Assembly (NCBI GenBank): GCA_937974845.1
Contig: CALJVC010000021.1
Location: forward strand, 1 to 62,522
Length of the DNA: 62,522 nucleotides
Reading direction: 5' to 3'
From: an uncultured Pseudogracilibacillus sp.
GTDB taxonomy: Bacteria > Bacillota > Bacilli > Bacillales > Amphibacillaceae
Shown: positions 9,138-18,290 of the stretch, piece by piece
Position numbering within the stretch: the first letter of the stretch is position 1
How the letters are laid out: every line of letters begins with the position of its first letter
The notes under the pieces: generated by a model
Seen by the model: the letters and a program-made list of their open reading frames with translations, nothing else
What the model was told of the DNA's origin: nothing
Database searches by the model: none
Position numbers and translations under genes: made by a program

Positions 9138-10037
9138 TTGAGTTTGTGTATCGATCATGTGACGAAAAAATTTGGTAACCATGTTGCCGTCGATAACTTA
9201 GATTTGCACATAGATGGAGAGGGGTTATTCGGCTTTTTAGGTGGAAATGGCGCCGGAAAAACGACGACCTTTCGAATGATTTTAGGCTTGCTTGATCCAA
9301 CCGAAGGAGAAATAACTTGGCGGTCAAAACCTATTACATATAATGAAAGTCATCTTATCGGTTATTTGCCAGAAGAGCGGGGGCTTTATCCCAAGTTAAA
9401 GGTAAGGGAGCAAATGTTATATTTAGGACGCTTACGTGGAATGCAGCGGTCTACAATCTTGACTGAGTTGAAGAGATGGTTGGAGCGATTCGAAATCTCC
9501 CACTATGAAAACAAACGGGTCGAAGCCTTGTCGAAGGGAAACCAACAAAAAATTCAATTTATTTCAGCAGTAATACACCGGCCAGAGCTGTTAATTTTAG
9601 ATGAACCTTTTTCTGGATTGGATCCGATTAATGTAGAAATGTTAAAAGAAGCGGTAAAGGATTTAGCGAAGGAGGGAACTTCAATCGTATTTTCCTCCCA
9701 TCAGATGGACCATGTCGAGGAAATGTGTGAAAATATTTGCATTTTACGAGAGGGAAGGGCGGTTGTTCAAGGAAATTTAGCTGAGATTAAACGTTCCTAT
9801 AGAAAGAAAAATATTAAGATTTATGGGGAAGCGGATTTTAGTTTTTTAGCGCATTTTCCTGGTGTAGTCGATTATCGGTCGGTCATCGGTGGTTGCCATA
9901 TCCAAGTCGAAGAGGAGAAACAGGCAGAGGAAGTGTACAAGGCGTTAGCAGGAAAAGGATTGATTCGCCATTTTACTATCGAAGAACCGACCTTGAATGA
10001 TATTTTCATAGAGAAGGTAGGAGAAGCTTATGAATAA
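9138..10037 (+). CDS. yhaQ: ABC transporter ATP-binding protein, NatA/YhaQ type
   Basis: A 299-residue ABC ATPase. Walker A is GGNGAGKTT (about residue 37), the signature is ALSKGNQQKIQ, and Walker B is LLILDEPFSGLDP, followed by an SSHQMDHVEEM switch region. A C-terminal domain of about 90 residues (DUF4162-like) is typical of NatA-type exporters. The start is TTG 9138, with AGGGGGG six bases upstream; the longer frame from 9120 would put the ribosome binding site inside the gene. It overlaps the permease gene yhaP by 8 bases. It probably exports sodium, a toxic compound or a peptide, but the substrate is unknown. Confidence 0.88.
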   Translation: MSLCIDHVTKKFGNHVAVDNLDLHIDGEGLFGFLGGNGAGKTTTFRMILGLLDPTEGEITWRSKPITYNESHLIGYLPEERGLYPKLKVREQMLYLGRLRGMQRSTILTELKRWLERFEISHYENKRVEALSKGNQQKIQFISAVIHRPELLILDEPFSGLDPINVEMLKEAVKDLAKEGTSIVFSSHQMDHVEEMCENICILREGRAVVQGNLAEIKRSYRKKNIKIYGEADFSFLAHFPGVVDYRSVIGGCHIQVEEEKQAEEVYKALAGKGLIRHFTIEEPTLNDIFIEKVGEAYE

Positions 10038-11277
10038 GTTTTTTGTCGTTTTTAGCCATACTTACATAAGTCGGTTAAAATCCAAGTCATTTATTATTTC
10101 GACGCTTGTCATGCTTCTCGTTATCACTTTACTGGCGAACGTAGAAACGATTATCGAACGAATGTCTAAGGAAGAGACGCCAACGATAATCGTGATTGAT
10201 GAGACGGATTTGTTTTCTGAACTAAAAAGACGTATCGAAGAAAGGGAAGCGCCCCTTCGTTTGAAAGCTTACAATCGATTTATAGATGAAGGAAAACAAG
10301 AGGTTAAAGAGGAGAAATATGAAGGATTGCTCTTTCTATCCTTTGATGATGAAAAACTGCCCCAAGCAACTTTTTATGAAAACCGGGCTACATCGTCCAA
10401 CAATGAACAAGTTTTAGAACGACAACTACAACAAATAAAAGAAGACCTCTTAACCGAAAGGGCAGGAATAGATGAAGCTACGCTGGCAAATATTTATGCT
10501 CCTATTGCCTTTCAAAAGGTTCCTCTCGACCAAAAGGCAAAGACCGATGAAGAATTACAGGCGGCTCGGGGAATCGTCTATGTGATGCTCTTTGTATTAT
10601 ATATGTCAGTAATTATCTATGGTCAAATGATTGCTGCGGATGTTGCGGTTGAAAAGTCTTCCCGGGTAATGGAAATTTTAATCTCCAGTGCTCCGCCTTT
10701 AACCCATATGTTTGCAAAAATTTTCGGAATCGGTTTGCTTGGGATTACCCAAATGGGTATTGCTTTCTTTTATGGCTTAGTGACCTTTCGTTCTAAAAGT
10801 ACAGAAGTCACGCAGGAAGTGTTACAAGAGTTTGGTTTTACGGCTCAACATGTTTCGCTCTATCTCTATGCCCTGATCTTTTTTATACTAGGTTATTTAT
10901 TGTATGCTACGTTAGCGGCAATGCTTGGTTCTTTAGTGAGTCGGGTAGAAGACGTTCAACAATTGACCCTACCTTTAGCCTTGCTCGTCATGTTAGCCTT
11001 TTTCATCGCCTTGTTCGGCTTAGTGAAACCGGAGTCCATGTTAATTACGGTAACTTCTTTTATCCCATTTTTCACACCGATGATTATGTTTTTGCGTATC
11101 GGGATGTTAGAGGTACCGGCTTGGGAAATCGCTCTTTCGATTGGATTAACGGTCCTTACCCTCATTCTATGTTCTATATTGGCTGCTCGAGTGTATCGAG
11201 GCGGGGTACTGATGTACGGTTCTTCCCACACTTGGAAAGATTTCTATCGGGCGCTCCAACTATCAAAAAGAGAATAG
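10030..11277 (+). CDS. yhaP: ABC-2 type permease, NatB/YhaP type
   Basis: A 415-residue membrane subunit: one N-terminal helix (about residues 20-40), a large extracytoplasmic loop of about 130 residues, then a cluster of about five to six membrane helices. ADVAVEKSSRVMEILISSAPP is the diagnostic cytoplasmic turn of ABC-2 permeases of the NatB group. It pairs with the ATPase encoded just upstream (8-base overlap) and the unit is closed by a strong terminator. Gene order yhaP/yhaQ next to yhaO matches B. subtilis. Confidence 0.88.
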   Translation: MNKFFVVFSHTYISRLKSKSFIISTLVMLLVITLLANVETIIERMSKEETPTIIVIDETDLFSELKRRIEEREAPLRLKAYNRFIDEGKQEVKEEKYEGLLFLSFDDEKLPQATFYENRATSSNNEQVLERQLQQIKEDLLTERAGIDEATLANIYAPIAFQKVPLDQKAKTDEELQAARGIVYVMLFVLYMSVIIYGQMIAADVAVEKSSRVMEILISSAPPLTHMFAKIFGIGLLGITQMGIAFFYGLVTFRSKSTEVTQEVLQEFGFTAQHVSLYLYALIFFILGYLLYATLAAMLGSLVSRVEDVQQLTLPLALLVMLAFFIALFGLVKPESMLITVTSFIPFFTPMIMFLRIGMLEVPAWEIALSIGLTVLTLILCSILAARVYRGGVLMYGSSHTWKDFYRALQLSKRE

Positions 11278-11287
11278 TTTTGAAAAG

Positions 11288-11331
11288 ACGTAAGGAATCG
11301 GGATTTCTCTTCCCGATTCCTTACGTTTTTT
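11288..11331 (+). terminator. yhaQP terminator
   Basis: ACGTAAGGAATCGGG pairs perfectly with CCCGATTCCTTACGT and is followed by TTTTTT. Confidence 0.95.
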
Positions 11332-11403
11332 GATGTTAATAGGGGGGGTTGCTAGTTTTCTTTCAAAAAACACAAACATATGGTCGCTTTTTAGAAAACG
11401 TGT

Positions 11404-11409
11404 TATAAT
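11404..11409 (+). promoter_or_regulatory. Extended -10 promoter for the yhaONM operon
   Basis: TATAAT preceded by TGT (extended -10, TGnTATAAT), 47 bp upstream of the yhaO start. No convincing -35 hexamer is seen, as is acceptable for extended -10 promoters. Confidence 0.55.
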
Positions 11410-11456
11410 TTTTAGACAAAGTCTAGTTACTATGAGATAGGGGAGTTTACATAGCA

Positions 11457-12668
11457 ATGAAGCGACGTATTAGCTTTATTCATACCGCAGATCTTCATTT
11501 AGACAGTCCGTTCAAAGGTATATCCCATTTACCAGAGCCTTTGTTTGCGAAGGTTCGTGAAAGTACTTTTAAAGCCTTTGAACGTTTGATCGACTATGCC
11601 ATTGAAAAGAAGGTCGATTTTGTCCTAGTGGTTGGGGATCTTTTCGATGAAGAAAACCAAAGTTTGAAAGCCCAACTACATGTTAGGGATCAATTTCAAA
11701 AACTTGAAGACCATGGCATTGAAGTGTTCTTGTCCTTTGGTAATCACGACTATCTGAAGGGTAACCCCTATCCAATTCAGTATGGTTCGAATGTACATGT
11801 TTTTCCCGGAGAAGAGGTAACTTATTTTCCTTTTCATAAAGAGGGCGAAACCTTGGCTCACATTTATGGCTTTAGCTATGTTAACGGTCAAGTGAAAGAT
11901 AATAAGTCGAAGGCCTATCGTATCGAAAATAGAGAAGTACCTTTTCATATTGCCACTTTACACGGCAGCCTTTATGGTAGCCAAGGCCACGATCCGTACG
12001 CGCCTTTTCGCTTAGAGGACTTACTCCAGGAAACGTTTGATTATTGGGCGCTCGGTCACATACATAAACGGGAGGAACTTTCTTACGAACCACCGATTAT
12101 CTATCCTGGAAATATACAAGGAAGGCATCGGAAGGAGACGGGGAAAAAAGGTTGTTATTATGTCGAGTTGACAAAGCAAGGCGCGGTTTGTGAGTTTATA
12201 CCTGTTCAGGAAGTGGTCTTTGTCGATGTGACGGTCGACCTTCGTCCTTGTAGGTCAATCGGTGAGATTGAAGGACGAATTGAAAAGCATCTATCGGCCA
12301 TCAAAGGGGAGCAACAGCTAGTGCACCTTGAGCTTCAAGGAAGCCGAGAACAATTAGACAATCTTCGTTTAATGGATTATGTCGATCAACTCATCGAAGT
12401 AATTAATGAACGTTTATTAAGACAATTACCTTGGCAGTATATTTATCGTTACCGATATCACCTCCTAGAAAAAAAACGCTCACCGGTCGATTCTTTATTT
12501 GTAAAGGAGTTAAAAGAGGTGGCTCAACGGATTTCCTTGCAGGATGTACTAGAAGATTTTTATACCCATCCGCTAGGCCGGAAGGTAAACTATACCTTCG
12601 ATGAACAAGAGTTAATTGCCGATGCTTTAGAATATATTCAAGATGCTTTAAGTGAGAAAGGTAGGTGA
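11457..12668 (+). CDS. yhaO: SbcD-like DNA repair metallophosphoesterase
   Basis: A 403-residue calcineurin-like phosphoesterase related to SbcD/Mre11, probably the nuclease partner of YhaN. Metal-site motifs are in order: HTADLHLDSPF (residues about 8-18), VVGDLFDE, FGNHDY, ATLHGS and LGHIHKRE. The region after about residue 260 is the family-specific cap and ATPase-binding part. The start is ATG 11457 with AGGGGAG about 11 bases upstream. It overlaps yhaN's open frame, and yhaO-yhaN-yhaM form one operon as in B. subtilis. Confidence 0.9.
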   Translation: MKRRISFIHTADLHLDSPFKGISHLPEPLFAKVRESTFKAFERLIDYAIEKKVDFVLVVGDLFDEENQSLKAQLHVRDQFQKLEDHGIEVFLSFGNHDYLKGNPYPIQYGSNVHVFPGEEVTYFPFHKEGETLAHIYGFSYVNGQVKDNKSKAYRIENREVPFHIATLHGSLYGSQGHDPYAPFRLEDLLQETFDYWALGHIHKREELSYEPPIIYPGNIQGRHRKETGKKGCYYVELTKQGAVCEFIPVQEVVFVDVTVDLRPCRSIGEIEGRIEKHLSAIKGEQQLVHLELQGSREQLDNLRLMDYVDQLIEVINERLLRQLPWQYIYRYRYHLLEKKRSPVDSLFVKELKEVAQRISLQDVLEDFYTHPLGRKVNYTFDEQELIADALEYIQDALSEKGR

Positions 12669-12673
12669 TATCT

Positions 12674-15586
12674 TTGAAGTTCGTTCGCGCACAAATCTTT
12701 GGTTTCGGTAAGTGGGTTGATCAAACCCTTCACTTCGATAGTGCCCCTTTTGTCTGTCTTTATGGAAAAAATGAAGCGGGAAAGTCGACTTTGCAACAAT
12801 TTTTCCTTTACATGTTGTTCGGCATGCCTCCGAGGGAACGTAATCGTTACAAACCGAAGGAAAGCAATAGGTTTGGGGGGAGTTTAACCCTAGAAGTACC
12901 GAACATCGGTGAAGTGACGATTGAAAGAACGGATGGTGATTTTCGTCTTTACTATCCTGATGGAAAAATTACCGAAGATGAAAAGAACCTCGCCTCTTTG
13001 TTACAGGAAGTGTCGAAGGAATCTTTCTTAGCCATTTATGCTTTTTCTTCCTTAGACTTGTTTGAACTACATAAGTTAAAAAGGGAACAGGTAAGCGACC
13101 TACTTTTTAGTGTAAGTGTGACGGGCTCTTCTTCGGTGTATAAGGTAGAGAAGGATATCGAAAAGAAATTGGATGAACTTTTTAAACCTTCCGGCCGTAA
13201 ACCTTTAGTTAACCGAAAGTTAATGGAAGTATCCCAGTTAGGGAAGAAAGTATCCCATTTACAAAAAGAGCAGGCTAGCTATCGCGACCATGTCGGAAAG
13301 AGTGATGCATTGAAGGCTGAAATAGAAAGTTTACAAAGGAAAATGAACGAAGGAAAAGAATACCTTCGTGTCAAAGAAAATATCGCTCAATTTACCCCAC
13401 AAATACGTTCCCTTTATGAAAGGGAGGAGGAGCTTCGAAGGCTTGCTAGTAAGGATTTTACTTTTCCAGAAAAAGGTCTCGAAAGGTATGAAAACCTCAA
13501 GCAACAGCTCATTCCCTTAAAGGCATCATTACAAAGCGTAACCGACCAGAGAGATACTTACCGTCAGCGATTAGCAGAAAAGAAACAGAACCGTTTATTA
13601 GAGGAAGAGGAAGAGAAGTTATACGACCTATTAAAGCTAGAGCAGTCCTGTGAAGAGAAGAAGGTTAGAGGGCGAGCTATAGCTGAGGAAATACGCGCCC
13701 TTGAAGCACAACAGGACAGTTTACTTGCTAGTTTCTTTTCAGAGCCAATCGATGCGAATCAACTACAGCTTCCTTTTTATGCGAAGGCGACCTGGCAACA
13801 AATCATAGAGGAAAAAGGCCAGCTAGATAAGGAGGAGGAAGACCTAGAGGAAGAAGCGTTATCCCTTCGGAAAAAATATGAAAAACTAAAGGACAACTAT
13901 CAAAACAAAGGAAAGAACTCCTTAGACAAAGATCGTTTAGCCCTACTTCGAGAGGAAGTCCAAGAGAAACGGCATTTCATCACAGAAGCAAGTTCTTTAA
14001 AGACGATTGTTAGCTGGGAGAAGGAAAGGCAGAAGCGATTAGCTACTTGGAGTATGCTTTCCTTGGGACTTATCTTATTCTTTTTTGTCCTTAATGTTTT
14101 GACGGGGGTTACTGCTTACGGTGTTATGGGAGGTCTTTTTTTCCTTTTATTTTTCTTCCAACGATATTCCTTACGACAAGTTAAGAAAAAAATTACAACT
14201 CTAACTCGCCGGCTAGCGCATTACCGCGATGACTATGAGGAACTTCCACGACTTGAAAAAACGCTAGAACAAGCAGAAGAACTTTACCACGAGCGTTTAG
14301 CCTTAGAGCAAGCGTTAAAGGAAGTGCAAATCGAACGCTTGCAGTTAGAGGAGAAAAAGGAACATCTCCAGCGGAAAAGGGAGGCTTGGAAGCAAAAGGT
14401 TACCGAGGAGCGAAAGTTGTATCCTTTTTTAGAAAACATCGAAGTTCCCTATTGGCTCGAACTGTTTGATCAATTAGAAAAGGTTCAGAAGCTTTCCCAT
14501 GCACTTGGACGACTTCGAGTCCAAGGGGAAGAAATCGAAGCAGAGGTAGTGGCCTTTAAGGAAAAGGAGACGTCCTTCTTAGAAGAGCTTAGAAAGGATG
14601 GCCGGCCGATTACAGCGAGGGACTTACCTTCCCTTGCTCGAGAGCAAGAGGCTCTTAAGGAACAAATCAAGGAAGAGGAGCGAAGGTTAGGAGAGGTAGA
14701 AGAAGATTGGCATCGACTAAAGGAAAAGGAAGCTCTCTTACTTAAGGAAAGGGATCATCTTTTTTCTATTGCTCAAGTAGAGGATGAAGAGGCATATTAT
14801 GAAAAGGCACAACAATTAGAGCATAAAGCAGATTTAGAAAGTTCTTGTACTGCTTTGAGAAATCAATTAAAACTTATTTTTCCTACGGAAGCTTTGGAGG
14901 ACTTATATAGGCAAACCCTCGATACCAATACTTTACAGGCAGAAGTAGAAGCCTTGCAGGAAACCGTCGACGCCCATGAACAAGAACTATATCACCTCCA
15001 TGAAAAACTTGCTTCGGTCCAGGCGGACATTTCCCGGATGGAATCTACAGATCGTTATTCTGAAATAGTTCACCGTTACCATCTATCTAAAGGAGAGTTA
15101 GAAAGTTTCGTAGCCGAATGGGCGCGGATGAAACTAGCTAGTCAACTTGTAAAAGAGGCGAAGCTGTCTTTCCAAAAGAAGTTTTTAACGAAGGTGATGG
15201 AACGTACCTCGGACTATTTTTCCTTTTTAACGGAGGGACGTTACATAAGGGTCTTCCCTCCTACAGAGACTTTATCATTTCAAGTAGAAGCAAAAAATAA
15301 GATAAGGTATACTGTAGAGGAATTGTCTAAAGGAACGATTGATCAGTTATATGTCGCTTTACGCTTGGCCATTAGCCAAGTAATGAAGGATCAGGTTGTC
15401 CTACCGTTAATTATAGACGATGCCTTCGTCCATTTTGATGAAGATCGAACTTGTCGGGCCCTTCAATTGATAGAAAGTTTAGCAACAGATCAGCAAATTC
15501 TATTATTAACGTGTCGTCGTTCAATCAAACGGCTTTTGCAAGAGCAGGACATATCCCATCGGAAGATTGAATTATCAAGGACTTAG
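12674..15586 (+). CDS. yhaN: SbcC/Rad50-like coiled-coil ATPase with internal membrane hairpin
   Basis: A 970-residue AAA (SMC-like) ATPase. Walker A is GKNEAGKSTLQQF near residue 35; the C-terminal lobe carries the ELSKGTIDQLYVALRLA signature and LPLIIDDAFVHFD Walker B. The middle is highly charged coiled coil. At about residues 455-495 two hydrophobic stretches (WSMLSLGLILFFFVLNVL and VMGGLFFLLFFF) interrupt it where Rad50/SbcC proteins have a CxxC zinc hook; no CxxC is present. The start is TTG 12674, with AGGTAGGTGA upstream; GTG 12665 lies inside that site. It should pair with YhaO. Confidence 0.9.
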   Translation: MKFVRAQIFGFGKWVDQTLHFDSAPFVCLYGKNEAGKSTLQQFFLYMLFGMPPRERNRYKPKESNRFGGSLTLEVPNIGEVTIERTDGDFRLYYPDGKITEDEKNLASLLQEVSKESFLAIYAFSSLDLFELHKLKREQVSDLLFSVSVTGSSSVYKVEKDIEKKLDELFKPSGRKPLVNRKLMEVSQLGKKVSHLQKEQASYRDHVGKSDALKAEIESLQRKMNEGKEYLRVKENIAQFTPQIRSLYEREEELRRLASKDFTFPEKGLERYENLKQQLIPLKASLQSVTDQRDTYRQRLAEKKQNRLLEEEEEKLYDLLKLEQSCEEKKVRGRAIAEEIRALEAQQDSLLASFFSEPIDANQLQLPFYAKATWQQIIEEKGQLDKEEEDLEEEALSLRKKYEKLKDNYQNKGKNSLDKDRLALLREEVQEKRHFITEASSLKTIVSWEKERQKRLATWSMLSLGLILFFFVLNVLTGVTAYGVMGGLFFLLFFFQRYSLRQVKKKITTLTRRLAHYRDDYEELPRLEKTLEQAEELYHERLALEQALKEVQIERLQLEEKKEHLQRKREAWKQKVTEERKLYPFLENIEVPYWLELFDQLEKVQKLSHALGRLRVQGEEIEAEVVAFKEKETSFLEELRKDGRPITARDLPSLAREQEALKEQIKEEERRLGEVEEDWHRLKEKEALLLKERDHLFSIAQVEDEEAYYEKAQQLEHKADLESSCTALRNQLKLIFPTEALEDLYRQTLDTNTLQAEVEALQETVDAHEQELYHLHEKLASVQADISRMESTDRYSEIVHRYHLSKGELESFVAEWARMKLASQLVKEAKLSFQKKFLTKVMERTSDYFSFLTEGRYIRVFPPTETLSFQVEAKNKIRYTVEELSKGTIDQLYVALRLAISQVMKDQVVLPLIIDDAFVHFDEDRTCRALQLIESLATDQQILLLTCRRSIKRLLQEQDISHRKIELSRT

Positions 15587-15597
15587 GAGGAATGACA

Positions 15598-16536
15598 ATG
15601 AAACGAGGGATTCGGGATTACCAGATCGGTGAGAGCTTTGACGGTTATTTACTCATTAAGCAAGTAAGAAAAGGGACTGCGAGTAATGGGAAGCCTTTCT
15701 TAAGCTTGTCTTTTGTCGATGCTACCGGAGAAATTGAAGCGAAGTTATGGGATGCGAAAAAGGATGATGAGGAAACCTTTGTTGCAGAACGGATTGTTCG
15801 AATCGTCGGGGATGTTCAAGAGTTTCGGGGGCAATTACAACTTCGAATTCACTCCATCCGCCTTGCTCAAAGTCATGAAGGAGTGAAACTAGAGGATTTT
15901 TTAGAAAAGGCTCCGGTTGAAGTCGAAGTATTACGGGACCGTATAACTCAACGACTTTTTGATATGGAAAATCCGAAGATTCAGCGGATTGTCCGGGCTT
16001 TACTCAAAAGATATGATCAAGAGCTGTTTCTCTATCCTGCCGCTTCGAAGAATCACCATGCTTATGTGTCAGGTTTAGCGCATCATATTGTGACGATGTT
16101 AGACATTGCTTCGTCCTTATGTAATATTTATCCAAGTTTAAATAAGGATTTACTTTTTGCTGGGATTATTTTACATGACCTGGGAAAGATCCACGAACTT
16201 TCCGGACCAGTATCGACGACCTATACCCTTGAGGGGAACCTTTTGGGGCATATTACCTTGATGGTAAATGAAATTAAAGAAGTAGCTGATGAGTTGCAAA
16301 TTGAAGGGGAAGAAGTTATCGTATTACAACATCTCGTTCTCTCCCACCATGGCTTGCCCGAATGGGGAAGTCCGAAGCGTCCGCAAGTGATGGAGGCTGA
16401 AATCCTTCACCTAATCGACCTTATTGATGCGAGGGTTAATATGTTAACCCGTGCTCTAGAGCGGACGAAGCCTGGAGAGTTTACGGAAAAGCTTTTTCCT
16501 CTTGATCAACGTAGCTTCTATCGTCCCTCTTTTTAG
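15598..16536 (+). CDS. yhaM: 3'-5' exoribonuclease YhaM
   Basis: A 312-residue protein with an N-terminal OB-fold (about residues 15-95, with GTASNGKPFLSLSFVDATG) and an HD-superfamily catalytic domain (HHAYVSGLAHHIVTM about 155, ILHDLGKIHEL about 197, LSHHGLPEWGSPK about 255). The family degrades RNA and single-stranded DNA 3' to 5'. ATG 15598 lies 8 bases after AGGAGG; ATG 15592 is too close to it. It follows yhaN by 11 bases and is part of the yhaON operon. Confidence 0.95.
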   Translation: MKRGIRDYQIGESFDGYLLIKQVRKGTASNGKPFLSLSFVDATGEIEAKLWDAKKDDEETFVAERIVRIVGDVQEFRGQLQLRIHSIRLAQSHEGVKLEDFLEKAPVEVEVLRDRITQRLFDMENPKIQRIVRALLKRYDQELFLYPAASKNHHAYVSGLAHHIVTMLDIASSLCNIYPSLNKDLLFAGIILHDLGKIHELSGPVSTTYTLEGNLLGHITLMVNEIKEVADELQIEGEEVIVLQHLVLSHHGLPEWGSPKRPQVMEAEILHLIDLIDARVNMLTRALERTKPGEFTEKLFPLDQRSFYRPSF

Positions 16537-16593
16537 TCATAAGAAAGCCAGCCTGAACATATAATGGGGTACAAAGGACAAGGAGGGAGAAGT

Positions 16594-16782
16594 ATGGGAT
16601 TTACGATTCCTTCGTGGGCGTACCTCATCATTGCATTTATTATTTTTAGTGGTTATATGTTCTTTCGGGCGATGCGGGCTGAAAAGCTTTTAGAGCAACA
16701 ATATATCGAAAGAGAAGGACAAGTATATATGGAACGGATTCGCCAAGAAAAGCTTCGAAAAGAGCAGGCGAGATCAGAATGA
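16594..16782 (+). CDS. yhaL: Sporulation protein YhaL
   Basis: A 62-residue small membrane protein. An N-terminal helix (WAYLIIAFIIFSGYMFF, about residues 6-22) is followed by a charged cytoplasmic tail with the family pattern YIEREGQVYMERIRQEK. This matches B. subtilis YhaL, a sigma-E-type sporulation protein of unknown mechanism. ATG 16594 is preceded by AAGGAGGG. An in-frame ATG at 16564 would place that site inside the gene. A strong terminator follows. Confidence 0.85.
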   Translation: MGFTIPSWAYLIIAFIIFSGYMFFRAMRAEKLLEQQYIEREGQVYMERIRQEKLRKEQARSE

Positions 16783-16822
16783 ACACACAGACTATTCTTT
16801 GAATTGTCTGTGTGTTTTTTTA
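16782..16822 (+). terminator. yhaL terminator
   Basis: AACACACAGAC pairs with GTCTGTGTGTT and is followed by a T run. Confidence 0.92.
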
Positions 16823-16829
16823 AAAAAAT

Positions 16830-16864
16830 ACACCCCTCTAGGAGAATATCTCCAGCAGGGGTGT
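16830..16864 (-). terminator. prsA terminator
   Basis: ACACCCCT pairs with AGGGGTGT, with an inner GGAGATATTCTCC hairpin, followed on the minus strand by ATTTTTTT. Confidence 0.9.
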
Positions 16865-16884
16865 GACGATGATTGTCATTCGTA

Positions 16885-17754
16885 TTAGCCTAGGGCCTCA
16901 GGTTCGTCAAAAAGATTTTCAAATTCTTTAAGTTTGATATTGACATCTGCGTCATCGATAAGCTTTTGGATGCGATCCATTGCTTCTTCTTGGTCGACCT
17001 TTGAATCGATAATTCTTTGACGAATTTCATCTTCGTTTTCTTCTAATGTTCCGATATCTTCATCGAGTTCTTTTACTTCGAGTAGTTCGATAATATGGTA
17101 GCCATACTCAGTTTCTACAGGATCACTAATATCGCCAACTTCTAAATTAAAGGCGACATCTTCGAATTCAGAAACCATCGAGCCGACGGTAAAGAAGCCG
17201 AGTTCGCCACCTTTATCGGAGTTTGAACTATCGGTGGAATATTTTTTCGCAAGCTTAGCGAAATCTTCACCTTTATCGAGTTTTTCCTTTACTTCTTTGG
17301 CTGTCTCTTCATCATCGACTAAAATGTGGCGGGCATTGATTTCTACGTTCATTCGTTCGTAGAAGGTTTTAATTTCTTCATCGGTAACCTCGATGCCATC
17401 CGTATAAGCTTTGTCGATGATGAGACCGTTACGAATATCGGCCTTTAAGTCGTCCTCGGTAATGTTTTGGGCTTCAAGGATTTCGTCGAATTCCTCTCCG
17501 ACGGATTCCTTTAATTGTTCAAGCTCTTCCTTTACTTCGTCGTCGGTGACTTCGTATTTGTCGGATAGAACTTTAAAGGTGATCATCGCTTGTAATACTT
17601 CCGCACCGTTTTGTTTTTTAAGTTCCTCGTAGAACTCTTCCTGTGTAATATTTCCAGCCTTAGTTTCAACGATTACTTTCGAGTCGTTGGAACCACAAGC
17701 GGAAATCGTAAGAATCGTTAGTATTGAAACGATTGTGAGCCATGTTTTTTTCAT
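16885..17754 (-). CDS. prsA: PrsA peptidyl-prolyl isomerase lipoprotein
   Basis: A 289-residue membrane-anchored foldase for secreted proteins. The signal peptide ends in a lipobox (ISAC, Cys20), so the mature protein is a lipid-anchored lipoprotein on the outer face of the membrane. A parvulin (PpiC) domain spans about residues 136-228 (ARHILVDDEETAKEV, DKGGELGFFTVGSMV, GYHIIELLEV). The flanking N- and C-terminal helical segments form the chaperone part. It is strongly acidic. The location next to yhaH/hit/ecs is as in B. subtilis, although scoC, trpP and serC found between them there are absent. Confidence 0.95.
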   Translation of the reverse strand: MKKTWLTIVSILTILTISACGSNDSKVIVETKAGNITQEEFYEELKKQNGAEVLQAMITFKVLSDKYEVTDDEVKEELEQLKESVGEEFDEILEAQNITEDDLKADIRNGLIIDKAYTDGIEVTDEEIKTFYERMNVEINARHILVDDEETAKEVKEKLDKGEDFAKLAKKYSTDSSNSDKGGELGFFTVGSMVSEFEDVAFNLEVGDISDPVETEYGYHIIELLEVKELDEDIGTLEENEDEIRQRIIDSKVDQEEAMDRIQKLIDDADVNIKLKEFENLFDEPEALG

Positions 17755-17846
17755 TTTTACACTCCTCTAAATAAACATTAGATACTCTTTTACAGAATAG
17801 CATAAGTAGCCGTAATCACCAATAAATTGCAGTACAATAAGAAATT

Positions 17847-17873
17847 GAAGAAGGTTACGGAGCAACCTTCTTC
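17847..17873 (-). terminator. yhaH-hit terminator
   Basis: GAAGAAGGTT pairs with AACCTTCTTC around ACGGAGC, followed on the minus strand by a weak T-rich tail. Confidence 0.65.
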
Positions 17874-17885
17874 ATTTACGTTCCT

Positions 17886-18263
17886 TTAGGATTGGCTTTG
17901 GCTATTTTGTGCTTGAATTTTCTCTTCAAGGTCTTTAATACTTGCTTCAATTTGTTCTAAATAATCATGAATATTTTCTTGATGAGGCTCAATGGCGGAT
18001 TTCCATTCGTCGACGGAGGCCTTCATTTCCGTCGTCAATTCGTTAATGAGGGCAACCCCTTCTTTCGAGGTCTTTGCGATTTCATTTTTTAAATATAAGC
18101 CCTCTCTAATGATATCGTCGAGGGTCTGTTTTAATGCAACGACTTGATCGACGATTTTCCGCCTTACCTCTCTACCGGTCTTAGGGGTAGCTAGTAAGGT
18201 GATCGTAGCACTTACCGTTCCACCGATTAAGAGACCAAGAAATAGGGATTTTGATTTTGACAT
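17886..18263 (-). CDS. yhaH: YtxH-domain protein YhaH
   Basis: A 125-residue protein of the YtxH family. It has one N-terminal hydrophobic segment with glycine-rich GLLIGGTVSATITLLATPKTGREVR, the diagnostic YtxH pattern, followed by a long amphipathic helical tail. The function is unknown; related B. subtilis genes are sigma-B and general-stress associated. ATG 18263 is preferred over TTG 18266, with AAAGGA upstream. It lies 27 bases after hit and probably shares its transcript. Confidence 0.85.
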   Translation of the reverse strand: MSKSKSLFLGLLIGGTVSATITLLATPKTGREVRRKIVDQVVALKQTLDDIIREGLYLKNEIAKTSKEGVALINELTTEMKASVDEWKSAIEPHQENIHDYLEQIEASIKDLEEKIQAQNSQSQS

Positions 18264-18290
18264 CAAGCATCGGTCCTTTCTGTATGTTGA

